From the NCBI GenBank assembly GCA_963920765.1, contig OY987242.1:9760789-9824788 (forward strand): a stretch of DNA of 64,000 nt. The letters are read 5' to 3'. Positions 1 through 12,461 of this stretch are shown piece by piece. The position numbers and the translations under genes are program-made. Position 1 is the stretch's first letter; every line of letters starts with the position of its first letter. The notes under the pieces are model-generated. The model saw only the letters and a program-made list of their open reading frames with translations. It was not told where the DNA came from and did no database searches. Source of the stretch: Ulota crispa (taxonomy: Eukaryota; Streptophyta; Bryopsida; Orthotrichales; Orthotrichaceae).

Positions 1-215
1 TTCTCAGGATTGCAAGGGAGGTGGCTCAGCTTTTGCTTCTGCATGATCAGGGCATTACGTTGGGTTGATTGCCACTGTAGTTTGAATGTACCTATAAAGC
101 AGCAGCAGCGGTAGCAGTGGCCATGACAGAAAACTTGAGGCTTGAAGCACAACCTTTATTGAAGTTAGCACCAATTTAGAACCTTGCACGGCACTTCAGG
201 ATGGACACTGGTGTT

Positions 216-625
216 AAGGTAGTCGGCTCAAAAGCCGACCATCTAAGGGCTCATTCCCTTTTTCAGGGTTTTCCGTGGATGGGAGGACTTTTAGCTCATT
301 TCTTACACAAAGAGAAAGAGATGCGGAGTGTAACACAAGTCATTTCATATTTTTGAAGCATTTTTGAATTATTTATGAATTTTCAAAGGGCATATGTCAT
401 AGATCCCTATTTATGACCTTAGACCTTCCAAGAACCGTTCACTTGTAAGTTGTGAAGAGATTTGGGAAAGAAAAGAGAATGATTGACTCTTGCAATTAAA
501 AATAACTATTTTTTCATGTATTCAATGATTATAAGAGGACTCTTTAAGAACCACCTCATGTCCATTTTAATAGAACCTACATGGGCGGTTCAAAATGACT
601 GAAAGGTTTTAGAACCGACTACCTT
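216..625. mobile_element. Foldback/MITE with AAGGTAGTCGG ends
   Basis: The left end AAGGTAGTCGGCTC (from 216) is matched in inverted orientation by GAACCGACTACCTT (to 625). No coding sequence lies between. The AAGGTA start is shared with the elements at 21212, 34979 and 41363, which suggests one superfamily of non-autonomous DNA transposons. I could not find an unambiguous target-site duplication. Confidence 0.55.
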
Positions 626-2204
626 AGAGTCATTTTGTTGCAGGGATTGGTGAACTTCTCAAGCACTCGTTGTGTGGCCCTTACCCATGCCCCAACCCTC
701 TGCAGTCTTTTGGTTCTTCACGTTGTTCCACGTTATTTTTGCAGCATTTCAGCAGATTAAGTTTTTGTCATGTGCCCATGTTGTAAGTATAAAAATCTGA
801 ATTCTTATCGTGAGTCAAGCTTGGTTTTTGGCCGGTTGAAGCCGTAAAGGGGGAATTCCTAGCTGGATGAGTCCAAAGTTCTCCACACGTATGCTACATG
901 TGACGTTTTCATGTTCTGGAGGACGGTGCTGGTCGGTGCTGGTCGGTACTTGCAAATGTGGTTAACCCGTAAACGTCGAGGAGGACGACAAACATCCTCC
1001 GGCTCTTCAAAAAAGGTTCTGCGATTCAGAAAAAAATTGTTTTTCATCTAATTTTTTTCAGAAGTGAGCATAAACTCAAGGTCTATCATGGAAGACAAAA
1101 AATTACCTCTTGAGATGCATTCATTTTTTTGTAATCCAAATTGTGATAAGATTCAAAAACATGGTGTTAGCTCCCAAGTTGCCCTTCTTGTAATTTTCAA
1201 GAGGGCACCATGCACTGTTGACTTTTCCAACTTTTTGGAGCAATACTACTGGTGCCCATGTGCAAAACACTGTAGAATGCTACAAGCAGGACAAGGCACG
1301 GTTATTTATCCGTCCTTTAAGGGTTAAACTCCACATAAACTTTAATCATAGCTGCAAAAGAGAAGCTAATCACTATGTACATGTCATTTTTTTTCGTTAT
1401 TGATTGAAAACCCACTTTCAAGAGTTCCTCTAATGTCCCTGGTTAGTATGTACTATCCGATCTAATTTGTGAGAATTGTGCTTTTAAAAACCTACTACCG
1501 ATCACCCCAACCTTTTAAAGTTGTTCTTGCACCTTCTACGATGCATATTTTGGTTTGGTCTTCTCTATTTTGGCCCACTTGAAGTCTTTTACAAAACAAC
1601 TTTGTATTAATAAAGTTTTGAGGAGTAGGGTCTACAGTGCTTTGATAAACGAAAGTTTTTGAGCAAACAAGTATCAAGTGGCAATTATCTAGAAATTGTA
1701 GCATACTACAAGAGTTCCTTTTGATTTGGGATGATGGACGTTGGTAATACGCTTGGGCAGCAGTGGGGAGCGGGTTTAGAAAAAACTGAGAACATGATTC
1801 TGCTGACACCAGCTTGAATTAGACTACCAATATTCAAGGGTTTGGTGACGATCATGTGCTCAGACACGGTCTCCAGACTCTAAGCTTAGAGTCTACACCA
1901 AGGTTACCTTATCTTGACAAAGCTATGTTATGACTCACTTTGGGTCACCTAGAGATACATGTAACTCTCTTTATGTTATAAAATTTTTTGGTTTAGTCTA
2001 AAATTGTAGCTTCCATGCAGGGTTTAATTTTGTGGTAAATGTAGGCACCTCCAGACTGGAGAATATCTAGAGGGAACAAAACTCGTTGGAGGAAATCTGT
2101 TAGAGGTGACAAATTTTTGCCAAGAAATTAAACCCTACTTCCAAGTTTCCTAACTTTGGCGCTTGTTGCTATGCCCAATCCATGCTTACTTTCTCCATTG
2201 TTTA

Positions 2205-2312
2205 TTGCAATAATTAATGACAAAATTTAATATTATATTGATAAATATTTAAATAGTGTGAAATGTCAAAAAACTAGTATGGGGTAACCTAAATGCACTA
2301 TTTGGTGTAGAC
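2205..2312. repeat. Partial MITE (right end of the TACACCAAATAGTGCA family)
   Basis: The stretch ending GGTAACCTAAATGCACTA followed by TTTGGTGTA matches the right end of the complete 307-bp copies at 60301-60607 and 60724-61030. The left half is not recognisable, so this is a truncated or decayed copy. Confidence 0.6.
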
Positions 2313-2359
2313 AGATTGAATTTGCTAGTGCTACAATACTTGGCTTTATTGGCTAGGTC

Positions 2360-2648
2360 CACTACCAGAAAATGATTCTGATTTTGACATTTCCTTTACA
2401 CTTTTTTTGGCACTTCTTTTTACACCTCTTGTCAAATGTTTGATTCTTATTTTGACACTTCTTTTTACACCACTTTTTACACTTCTTTAAACATTTTGTT
2501 TGATATTTAAGATTTGATAGGTTATTCAAGAGGTTTTTTTTATCCCAAAACTGCCAAAATTTGAGTTTTTTGCAACTCTATTTTAACTCTTTAGTGTCAA
2601 AATTTTATCAAAAAAGTTACAAAAGCAACACCATTTTTTTTGGTAGTG
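2360..2648. mobile_element. CACTA-type MITE with 3-bp target duplication
   Basis: The element starts CACTACCAGAAAA and ends TTTTGGTAGTG. It is flanked on both sides by GTC (2357-2359 and 2649-2651). Terminal CACTA and a 3-bp duplication are the defining features of CACTA (En/Spm, CMC) transposons. At 289 bp with no reading frame it must be non-autonomous. The inner part is rich in TTTTTACAC/TTTTGACAC motifs, which could serve as subterminal transposase sites. Confidence 0.75.
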
Positions 2649-3776
2649 GTCCCTCTTCATGAGGGCCCTAGCCCTTGGCAAGGTCGGTGATTGTCCCCTT
2701 CAGTGGGAATTTACAAAATTTTAACCCCACAACTTGGAGATGGAATGTATAGTAGAATCTCACAAGTGGAAGGCATTCTTAGATTGCATGGTACAAGGGC
2801 CAAGAACAGGTGCCCTTAAATCTAAGAATGTCCAATTACAACCAATATTCTATTGCATGATATCTATATGATAATTAAATATTTTTTTGCCCTTTTTGCC
2901 AAATTTCTACTTAGCTTTGGAATAATGCATTCCAATCAATGGAGTACATTCCATAGAAGAAAAGTAATGCACTGCTAGTGCATACAAGTTCCTCAATATA
3001 CAGAACTAGTTTTTCCAAAGGAATTTTTTTGGCTTAGTGTAATGGCTCACATGAAATAGGGCTAATCACTATGCAGTCTACAAAGGATGTCGTGTGCAGA
3101 ATCTAAAATTGCATTATGTATATGGATATGCCAAAAGCATTGAAAGACAACATGAAGTAAGACCTTACAAAGTGCATGATAAATAATGGTAATGCTAGCA
3201 AAGCTGCCAAAACCCAAAAATGTTGTGGCAATGACATGTTCCAAAATTCTTCAAATAACATAAAAGGAATGGGTTCATGCCTACACTCATGCTACCATTG
3301 TGAAATACAAACAACCTTGATTGAGATATGCTTACAAAATGCAAAAAATATATTTTGTATGCCAATTAAGATTCCATTTGTCTAAAAATACCTCAATTTG
3401 ATCAAATATTACTTTCTTGATTATGTTTGAAGTACAATGCCCTTTGCAAATCTTTACGCCCAAACATCCTAACAACTAAATGGGTGGTTGGGTGTAAAGA
3501 TTTGCAAGTGCACTATACAAATCACTAGTTTGAGAAAACCTTATGCACATTTTGAATATTGGACCAAACCCAAACTACTATATAAAAAGGTGAAGAGTTG
3601 AGTTGGTCTCAAATTTGCAAAGATTAAATAAGTGCTTTGTCACCTTCTTTTGGGGCATAACCTTGGACACACTATTTTCACCATGCAAATTTTTATGCAC
3701 TTACTTTTGGTTATTCTAAAAAAATAAGCAATTACTCTACTAGAAGCTATGCCCTTGTAGCATTTTGGCTTAGTTT

Positions 3777-4110
3777 TCAAGTGACACACCTGCCCTGCCA
3801 TGCCACCCCAAAATAAATTGGCGTTTCAAAATAGCATTTTGAAAAAAAACAAGTGGCGGCGTTTATTTCTATGTGTAAGAGTAGGTTCTCTGATTCTTTG
3901 TGCCCACTTTTTTGGTACGTTCAAAAGCAACAATTTTGAGTGTTCACAAACCAGTGTCTCCAATCTCTTGGTGAAAAGGTTATCTTTGGTAAAACAATAG
4001 CTGAAACATTGAAAAGGTGGCTGTCCCCTAATTTTTCAAAAATAAAATTTACTTCTTCATTTGTTTCAAACCAATTGTTTTGGCCTAAGTGGCCCCGACA
4101 TCAAACTACT
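3777..4110 (+). repeat. Dispersed repeat, copy 1 of an inverted pair
   Basis: This stretch resembles the reverse complement of 4430-4745 and the same strand of about 61480-61790. Shared words include GAGTGTTCACAAAC, GGTTATCTTT and TTACTTCTTCAT. The two local copies face each other, giving a large imperfect foldback. No protein is encoded. Confidence 0.55.
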
Positions 4111-4118
4111 TCAATATA

Positions 4119-5123
4119 AGAGCATCTGCATCCTTGCATGCAACCTAGAGCACTCAAAAGCATGTGTTTAGGGTGCATCCACAATCATGGGCTTGCTCAA
4201 ATTTTCAATGCCCCACCCTTACCCTCAAGTAAGTATAAGCAAGTACAAGCAAGCACTAAGAACGTATCATGGAGGATGAGTGTTCGAAGCTTCAATTGTG
4301 GGCCTCTTGTGTCAATCAACCAATCGGTTTTGATTGTCAAAGATTTGGGCGCACTAAGTTAATGATTCATCATACGCTAAACGCTTCAAAGATAGAACTG
4401 ATGCTGGGGCCACATAGGCCCAAAACCAAAGGTTTGAAATGGATGAAGAAGTAACTTGTATTTTTGGAAAACTGAAAGACAATCACTTTTCCAAATTTTC
4501 ATCTACTGATCACCTAAAGATAACCTCTCCACCATTCTAGGACAGGACATTTCAGACTTTGGTTTGTGAACTCTCGAAACTGGCAGTTTTGAACAAACCA
4601 GAAAAGTGGGCCCTATGAAAGTCAAAGAATACGCTTTTACACAAACAAGTCATCCCAATACATATTTTTTACAAAGCGTCGGTTTGGTGAAACACATGTT
4701 TTGGCTTGTGTGACCCGGCCTTGAGTGAGCCCTGGCTTGCACACCAAGCAGAGCAGCCATGCCAAGTGTTATTGAGGCATGTTTGACGTACAAAGGTGGG
4801 GATCACTGTTTTTGTTTGGGGCAACAAATTGCGAGAAAGCTAATTTTTTTTGAGGAGCTTGAAAGCAGCACCAAAACCAATGAAAGCATTGAATGTGGTT
4901 TGCCAAAATTCACCAATGAAGGGACTACTTTTGCCCCCCTTTTCCCACATGTCACGTCACAATCATTTGCTTTATATGCCTTTTTGCACTAAAAAGCTGA
5001 GAATTGCTTGTGGACTTCACCAAAAAAATAAATGAAAGAAGCCAAATTTGCATGCAGAAAAAGGCAATCGCCAAACTAGCACCAAACACAAAATTCCAAT
5101 TTAAACACCGGTGCGGATGCTCT
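4119..5123. mobile_element. Element with AGAGCATC terminal inverted repeats
   Basis: The left end AGAGCATCTGCATCC pairs with the right end GGTGCGGATGCTCT. Termini of the AGAGCATCYSCA type are common on plant hAT- or Mutator-like MITEs; which superfamily applies here is inference. The element is about 1 kb, carries no recognisable transposase and encloses the inverted repeat copy at 4430-4745. Confidence 0.45.
4430..4745 (-). repeat. Dispersed repeat, copy 2 (inverted)
   Basis: The reverse complement matches about 61480-61790 closely (CTCACTCAAGGCC, TTCACAAAC, TTACTTCTTCATCCATTTC) and 3777-4110 more loosely. Three copies in one window show that it is a dispersed family. Confidence 0.55.
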
Positions 5124-5650
5124 AACTTCTGGTTACAAGGCCTCCTCCTTGTGACAGGTAGGCGGGAGCGGGAAACAGGGGCTGCATTTAAGGAATAAAG
5201 GATAGCTCTTGAATGTCCCTGTAATGGCGGAGTGGCCGAACTTTTCAAAAGTAAGTTAGGTGACAACTACTCTTGGCTGCCACTAACTTAAAAGAAGCAT
5301 TCATTCTCAGTTAGATCCCCACTCAACTGAAACAGCAGAAGAAGGCAACCGACACCACTGCACGGCTGCGGACCTCTAGATATGGCGGAAAAGAAAAAAG
5401 TGAATTCGCAAATAATACGAAATAAGAGCCAAAGAAGTTGGTACTTCCGAGGCTCATACAGCTGTTTTGTGTGTTGTCTCCACTCTCCAAGTTCTGCTCC
5501 TCGTTTTTCCAACTGCTAAGTTATATCTTCTCGAGTGTTTTCTGGCAGTTACTTAAGCCAGCACAGAATATCTCTTCAATCAATCAAGCTCTGTCAAAAG
5601 GTAACTTCAAGCAACACTAAAAACAAACCCAACTTAGTAAAAGTGTGATT

Positions 5651-6607
5651 TTCTAGAAAGGTTTCTTATCTGGTGATATATAATGGCTACACTTGAATGT
5701 TGGTTGAGAATCCTGGGATCACGTTCCTGGCCATTCTCGTGCCAAGAGCCCAAGACTGTTGGTGAGTGTCAGTGGTAGTGATCTCGTGCTACAACGTGAA
5801 GTGTGCGGCTTTTAGTGTTGCAGCGTCAGAATGTGAGCATCACGTCTCAAAGATTGGATTCGCCACGAGATCGAGTCGACGAAGAACGAGGAGAAGCGCG
5901 CTTCCGGGATTTTTGTGAGGTAAGTTTATATCCCTTTCAATAGCAAGGTGGTTGGGTTGTTGCATTCTAGGGTGGTTTGGAAAGAATGGCATTGGTAATA
6001 AGCAGTGGGAGCTCACGGCAATGATGCTCGTATCTTGACGTCCCGTCATTCCGTTTTTTTGAACTTTACCACTTTGCGCTTGGATAAGGGCGAGATCTTC
6101 AGTCTTCAGACTTCATTAATTTAAATATTTGGATTGGTGGGTGTTCCCTCATTCATTCAAAATCAAATTTTTTTTACTCGTTTCTATTTGTTCATTAGTT
6201 TTAACGGCTTTGGCCTTGAGTGCCACTGTCAGTTAAGACCAGCAGTTAAAGGGATCTCGGAATTTGCGTGCAGGTACAAAAGAACTTGAACGGGAAAAAA
6301 GGGCAGTGCGCTTTTGTTCGAAGAGCCAGTTGCAGGTCTCTTTTTTCCCTTTTGGAACTGTCGATGTTTTCGAGGGTATTCATCAAGGAAACCGTTTTCA
6401 GTTGTAAGTTAGTCTTCGGACGACGATTATCCTGCCTTGTTCATATTCATTGGTGTGCTGATTTCGTCTTTCCTTTGCTCCTCATTGATGTATCGAATAA
6501 AAGATAACCATTGCAGATTGTGTGAGTTCACGAAGCCTTTTTGATACGCTTGATAAAGCCGAGTTTCGAGATTTTTTGCGGTTAGCTGATGTGTTGCAAC
6601 CTTTGGA
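5651..6607 (+). promoter_or_regulatory. Promoter and 5'-leader region of the prolyl oligopeptidase gene, with a probable leader intron
   Basis: GC content rises here and the sequence leads into the gene on the same strand. A perfect donor, GAG|GTAAGT, lies at 5920, and two good acceptors follow: GTGCAG at 6273 and TTGCAG at 6516. The first exon of the mRNA is therefore probably non-coding and spliced. No transcript data are available, so the transcription start is not placed. A TATATAA-like run at about 5679-5685 is a possible TATA box. Confidence 0.45.
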
Positions 6608-6769
6608 ATGTCGGGCTGTGACGATACAGACGTTGTTGCTCTTCTGGATGCGGGCGGTCTCACTCGTGCCGCGTCTTCATTGCCGAAGGAAAACCCTTTG
6701 TCGTTGTCGCCACAGCGAACTCGTCTGGTGTCTCTTCGTAAAGCAGGTAGTGGTCTAGCAGCCGCTACC

Positions 6770-9700
6770 ATGGGATCACAACCGAACAATGTGGAATTCA
6801 ACCAGCTTCAGTATCCCAAACCTCGCCGTGATGAGTCCGTGAAGGATGTGTATCACGGTGTCGAAGTCGCAGATCCTTATCGCTGGTAATATCACATTTC
6901 TATACCGCTCTTGCATGTGATTTCTCAACTTTTTTTGCTTTCTCTTTTATTGTGCAATTTTCGCTTCTGCTACGCTTGGAGAAGATGTTTTTATGTCGCA
7001 AACGTTCGACGACGATTTTCCTCGCTTCCTGTTGCTCGCATTTTCACTTTTTTGTGGCCTGAAGTTTCTCATACACACGTTTGATATAAATATCACCATT
7101 TCTGTTTCTCACATTCGTAATATTCTTTTTGTGCAACTCTCTTCGCTGTTACAGTTGGCTATTATGTGTCCAACGTTCAATGATTTATTTTCTTAGCTTC
7201 ATGTTTTCTGAAATAACGAAATGTCGCTTTTTCGGGATTTGCACAATAGGATGGAAAATCCAGATGCACCTGAAACCAAGGAATTTGTGGCCGCCGAAGT
7301 CGAGCTGGCGAACAGTGTATTGGCGGAATGTCCGAACCGGGAGACGCTGAAAGAGAAAATTACAGCATTGTACAATTTTCCTCGACATGGCTGTCCATCC
7401 AAGGTTGGCAACAAATTCTCCTACAGCTACAACTCTGGATTACAAGCCCAGAGTGTTGTCTACATTCAGGTATTCCTGGGTTCCCCTTGAATCAGTGTCA
7501 TTTTTTTATTTGTAGGTTAATGCATAACTGATGGAAGAATGTGCTGTAAGTGGTACAATACATGAGGACTTTATATCTTAAGAGCACACAAATCTGTTTC
7601 ACTAGTTTAAACCCGGAAGAATCAACTCAGTAAATTCTAGGTCATCTTCTGATGCTTTCCTACAGACGAAGACCCATCCCAGATTCCGGCTTTTTTAGGG
7701 TGCACCTCGAAGAGTCTCAAAAATCACGAACCCTACCGAACGAAGCGATAGGGTTTGTGATAAAACTGTCTAGGGTTTAATAAAAATTTACCACAAAAGA
7801 GGTCTTGAGGGTCGGTCTTATTGCCTCGTGGTTTTTATAAATACATTAGGGTCCATTGTACTTTGGAGGGGACTTCGTTTCCTTTGATACTCTATCGAAT
7901 GTCAGGGTTTTCTATGTTTAATCTTGTTTGTGATGATGAGGTTTGGGTTAACTTGGTGCTCCTTCTTTTGAGATTTCTTCAGGACTCGTTAGACGGGAAG
8001 GCTGAGGTGCTGCTTGACCCCAATAACTTGAGTGAAGATGGTACTGTTGCTCTTTCAACTAAAAACTTCAGTGAGAATGCGGAATTCCTGGCCTACGGGT
8101 TGAGTTCAAGTGGGAGCGATTGGGTCACAATCAATGTAATGCGTGTGGAGGATCGGGTTGTGCAACCTGATACCCTATCATGGGTGAGGTACTGCTGCCT
8201 TGTGCCTCTTGAATTCACGAACGATCTTCTTGTGAACCTGAACACTTGCAAATACTAGGCTTGTGTGTTGAGCGTGATGCGTTCAGCTCATCTAGTTCTG
8301 TTGGAGAGATGATGACATTTGAAGCGCACCAACTAAAAGCATTGTTTGGGATTATGTTTGGGGACCTTGCAGGTGAAATTTACATCTATAACTTGGACTC
8401 ATGACCACAAAGGTTTCTTCTATAATCGCTACCCACAGCCCAAGTACGTACTCAACATCCTTCCACAAAAAACGGAGTCGTGTAACATTCATTGTTTGGT
8501 TTACATTTTCTTCTTTTCCAGTTGCTTCATATTATTCTAGGAAACCCTTGTTGGGTAACGTCTATAAAGAGGAATGCCTAAATTCATGTTTTGCAAAGTT
8601 GATTTCAATTTGAAAAAGTGGGAGCTTCTCAAGCTGATCAGCCATTGTTTCCCATGTGAATATGTCACATTTTTAGGTTTGCTTGCTTTTGCTCCAACTT
8701 GGAATGACTTTGCTCTTAGATGTTATTGTTCTTAAACGCGCCTTTTCGCTACTACTCTAGAATGTTACGTTGGTTTTTGAACCCTGGTCATTGTGCATTT
8801 TAGAAACATGGAGGGTACGGACGCTGGCACTGAGACGGATATCAATTTATTCCACGAGCTTTATTACCACTTTTTAAATACCGATCAATCTGAAGACATT
8901 TTGTGTTGGAGGGACTCGGAACATGCAGCTTGGACGTCCAGTGCCAAAATTACTAATGATGGCCAGGTATGATGTGATTTGCGATTATATTTTCCGTGGT
9001 ACATGTAAGTCATTAAAGTTGGTTGGTTTATTGTACAAGACGCCTGTGTTTTTACTCCCTTTTCTTCCTTCCGAGATCATGACATGCAGACCATGTGTCG
9101 TGCAGTACCTGATGCTGTTCATTGGAGAAGGATGTGATCCTGTAAATCGGCTTTATTACTTGGACCTTACAACACTGTCAGGGGGGTTGTCAAGTCTGAA
9201 AAATACAGACACCTTACTGCCCTTCAACGAACTAGTTGATAACTTTGAAGCGCAATATCAATATGTGGCTAATGATGGACCAATTTTTACGTTCATCACG
9301 AACAAGAACGCGCCCAAGTACAAAATTACAAGAGTCGACACCAACAAGCCAGATGCTTGGTCCGACGTGGTCCCTGAGTCAGAATCAGATGTTCTTCAAT
9401 CTGCAATCTGTGTGAATGGGAATCAGATGCTTCTCTGTTACATACACGATGTGAAGCACCTGCTTCAGATTCACGATCTGGGAACTGGAGCGTTTCAATC
9501 GCGGCTTCCTCTTGAGATCGGCAGCGTGAACGATGCCTCGGGGAGGCGTCAGGATAGTGAAATATTCTTCAATTTTACTAGTTTTCTGACTCCAGGAACG
9601 GTCTTTAGATACGATTTGAGCGCAGCCAAGCCTGAGTTGAAGGTGTTGCACGAGGCTGGCTCTGATACATTTGATCGTGCAATGTTTGAGACCAAGCAGG

Positions 9701-11843
9701 TGTTTGTGGCCAGCAAGGATGGCACCAAAATCCCAATGTTCATCGTCTCCGAGAAAGGTTTGGTTCAGGATGGCAATCGTCCTGCACTCCTTTATGGCTA
9801 TGGAGGGTTTAACATCAGTCTTACCCCGAGCTTCAGCGTTTCTCGCTTGGTCCTTGCCCGTCACTATGGTGCCGTTGTGGCGGTGGCAAACATCAGGGGT
9901 GGCGGCGAGTACGGCGAAGAGTGGCACAAGGCTGGCGCTCTTCTGAAGAAGCAAAACTGCTTCGATGATTTCATTTCGTGTGCAGACTACTTGATTAAGG
10001 AGGGCTATACACAATCCCAAAAGCTCTGTATCGAAGGTGGTAGTAATGGTGGGTTACTTGTCGCCGCCTGCATCAATCAGGTAGTGTGCTTTACCTAACC
10101 TTTCATTTAAATATTTACGATACTCGACAATTTCATAGAATGACTTGCTTCTTGAAGTCGTGCTTGGCATCTGATCAAGAGCTCTTTTTGTTTGACAAAA
10201 TGAACTGCACCATAGTATTTCAATGGCGGTTGACACTACTGAGTGTAACCATAGTGCGCTTGACCTTATATCATGCAGAGGCCTGAACTCTTTGGTTGTG
10301 CCTTGGCTCACGTGGGTGTGATGGACATGCTTCGGTTTCACAAATTCACTATTGGTAAGCTTCTACAATTTTGTTTGTTATCTTCAGCACTAGGTGGCGA
10401 AGGATATTTTACCTGCAATTCTTTCAAGCTGACATGCCACCTTTCAAACGTTCACGATTTTCTTTAGAAATTGTGTAGCTCATTTGAAATTGGTATTTGC
10501 TGCATATGTGTAGGACATGCATGGACCTCTGACTACGGTTGCTCTGATAAAGAAGAAGACTTTCACAATCTGATTAAGTATGTCCCTTCTCCCTCTCAAA
10601 GGAAGTGCTATTAAATTGACCGAGGAGTCGAAAGTACATGATCAAAGTACATTTTTAGTCCTCTAAACTGATTCACTGGACACAGATTCTCGCCCGTTCA
10701 CAATGTCCGGAGGTCTTGGGAAAAGATAAATGGAGTGCAGTATCCGCCCACCATGCTCTTGACTGCTGACCACGACGACCGAGTGGTCCCTCTCCATTCG
10801 CTCAAGCTTCTGGCGGTGCGTCTCTTCAACACCATTTTCGTCTTCATCGAATTCATACTCTTAAAATTAATAAACTCATTAGAAGAAAACTTCGAAAAGT
10901 TTGGTTCCTGAGTTCCATGTAATTCCCAAGCTGTCGACCATCGAGTGTCTGATAGTCATGCAGTAATTTTTATAAGTCAGAATCTGGTCCGACTAAGGTA
11001 TTTTTGGTCATGTATTACGTCTATCATCATGCAAAATCAAACCTCTCCAAGTATTCCGCAGTACTGAATCCAGAAAACTAAGCTTTGGGGCCAAATTTCT
11101 TTGGAATTTCTTCTAGTATGAAAACGATTTGAAGATTGTAGGAGAAAGAAATAGAACGTACCTTGTGCTGATCCTGTAGTTTTGTATTATGACACTAATA
11201 TCATTGGCTTAAAACTCGTGTGCAGACTCTTCAATATACACTTTGCACGAGCTTGGCCGAGAGCCCACAAACCAATCCGATCATCGCACGCATTGACACA
11301 AAAGCTGGACATGGAGCTGGGCGACCTACTCAAAAAATGGTGAGTTTGATAGTTCTTATGTTCACAAAGCTGGAAAACTGCGTGGAAAACTGCCCGACAA
11401 AAATCTGATTTTGATGGTTATAGAGAGAAAAACATCCTTTGGGCATTGTTTGCAAGGTTCTAGTTTGTCTTCAGCACGATTTCTCAGTTACGAACTGTCG
11501 GATAGACTGGCGTAGCTGGTATCTGAGAAGTTGACTACAACTTTCACGTAATTAAAAACAGATTTAAGAATTCAATCTCTTTTGGTGCAAACATGTCATA
11601 GTTTTACTTTTACAGAAATTGTCCACCAGGCAAGTTTTTCCAGCTTCGTGTCACCCTGCCTTCAACTATGTAGTTGTGGCTTTTCCCTCTGAATTGCACT
11701 CCCGAGTAGCTTTAATCATTACTTTTGTAATTATGTGACAAATTTTTATGAAGTCGCTTGGTACGTTGCTTGTGCAGATTGATGAAGTGAGTGATGCGTA
11801 CGCTTTCCTTGCCAAGATGACGGGAGCAAATTGGGTGGACTAA
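6770..11843 (+). CDS. Prolyl oligopeptidase (prolyl endopeptidase), S9A family, 11 exons
   Basis: This serine peptidase cuts short peptides after proline in the cytosol (family S9A). Exons: 6770-6885, 7250-7469, 7983-8183, 8373-8443, 8804-8966, 9106-10080, 10279-10354, 10514-10577, 10686-10815, 11226-11339, 11778-11843. All introns are GT-AG and the sum is a multiple of 3, giving 731 residues, the usual plant length. Exons 1-6 carry the N-terminal alpha/beta-hydrolase part and the seven-bladed propeller ([31 protein letters not shown]). The catalytic Ser is in GGSNGG (about residue 570), the Asp in DHDDRVVP and the His in KAGHGAG. I chose the ATG at 6770 because its context is strong (GCTACCATGG) and it fits the family length. 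An in-frame ATG at 6608 would add 54 residues. The gene looks intact. Confidence 0.95.
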
Positions 11844-12461
11844 CCGAGTTGTGCAGTAGGCATGCATGTCCGGAGTCTCGCTTAGTCCTAGTGTCCAACC
11901 ATGGGGAATTAGTAGTGGAATTTGTTGGAGAATTTGTAGTGCTTGGTGAAGCCTAACCTAAAAATGTCCTCACTCTGCTTGTAGTTAAGTGTACCAACAG
12001 AAGCGAAGAAGGTATTATTGCGAATCTGTTAGTCTGGCTGGTGCCACAATTCTTTTCTTGGCCTACACAGGACCTTCTTTAGCCATTGTAAGCCTGCACT
12101 CATTATTTTGAGAATTGGAACAAGTATTTACATTTTATCATGAGCGGCTCAAGATTGGTGTATTATTTGAACTTGACTTTTTAATAAGCATTCTTCTATT
12201 CCTATACTGTCTTATTTGTATGTTATCAACGGCATGATAGCAAGCTAATGTACAAACTCCATTTTCTGACATTTATATCAAATTGATGTGATGAATTTCT
12301 TGTGAGTAGGAAATACAAATGCAACACTTCTAGGAAGTCAAGCACTTATCCTCCTGAACTTTTGAATTTTGAGTATGTGACTCTGGTTGAAATCACAAGA
12401 CCTTTATCAGTTGTTTATGGTATAATCTTAGAAATGATGTGTAAGATTTGTTAATCGTTAT
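11844..12461 (+). other. 3' untranslated and downstream region of the prolyl oligopeptidase gene
   Basis: No coding sequence is seen. AT-rich runs such as AATAAGCATTC near 12183 could act as plant near-upstream polyadenylation signals, but the cleavage site cannot be placed. Confidence 0.35.

Larger units (their letters stand above)
1..5650. other. Gene-free, repeat-rich intergenic block
   Basis: No reading frame here shows a recognisable domain or a consistent exon chain. The block holds a 410-bp foldback (216-625), a CACTA-type MITE (2360-2648), the right end of a 307-bp MITE family (about 2205-2312), an inverted pair of a dispersed repeat (3777-4110 and 4430-4745) and an AGAGCATC-ended element (4119-5123). 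The remainder is AT-rich DNA in which I see nothing further. Confidence 0.6.

Noticed and set aside
1495..1809. 104-codon minus-strand frame
   Set aside because: No recognisable motif, no splice chain, ordinary intergenic composition.
5221..5290. GGCGGAGTGGCCGAAC, resembling the start of a serine or leucine tRNA
   Set aside because: No anticodon arm, T-arm (GGTTCRA) or acceptor 3' strand follows at the right distance.
9385..10020. 211-codon minus-strand frame
   Set aside because: It is the antisense shadow of the large sixth exon of prolyl oligopeptidase.
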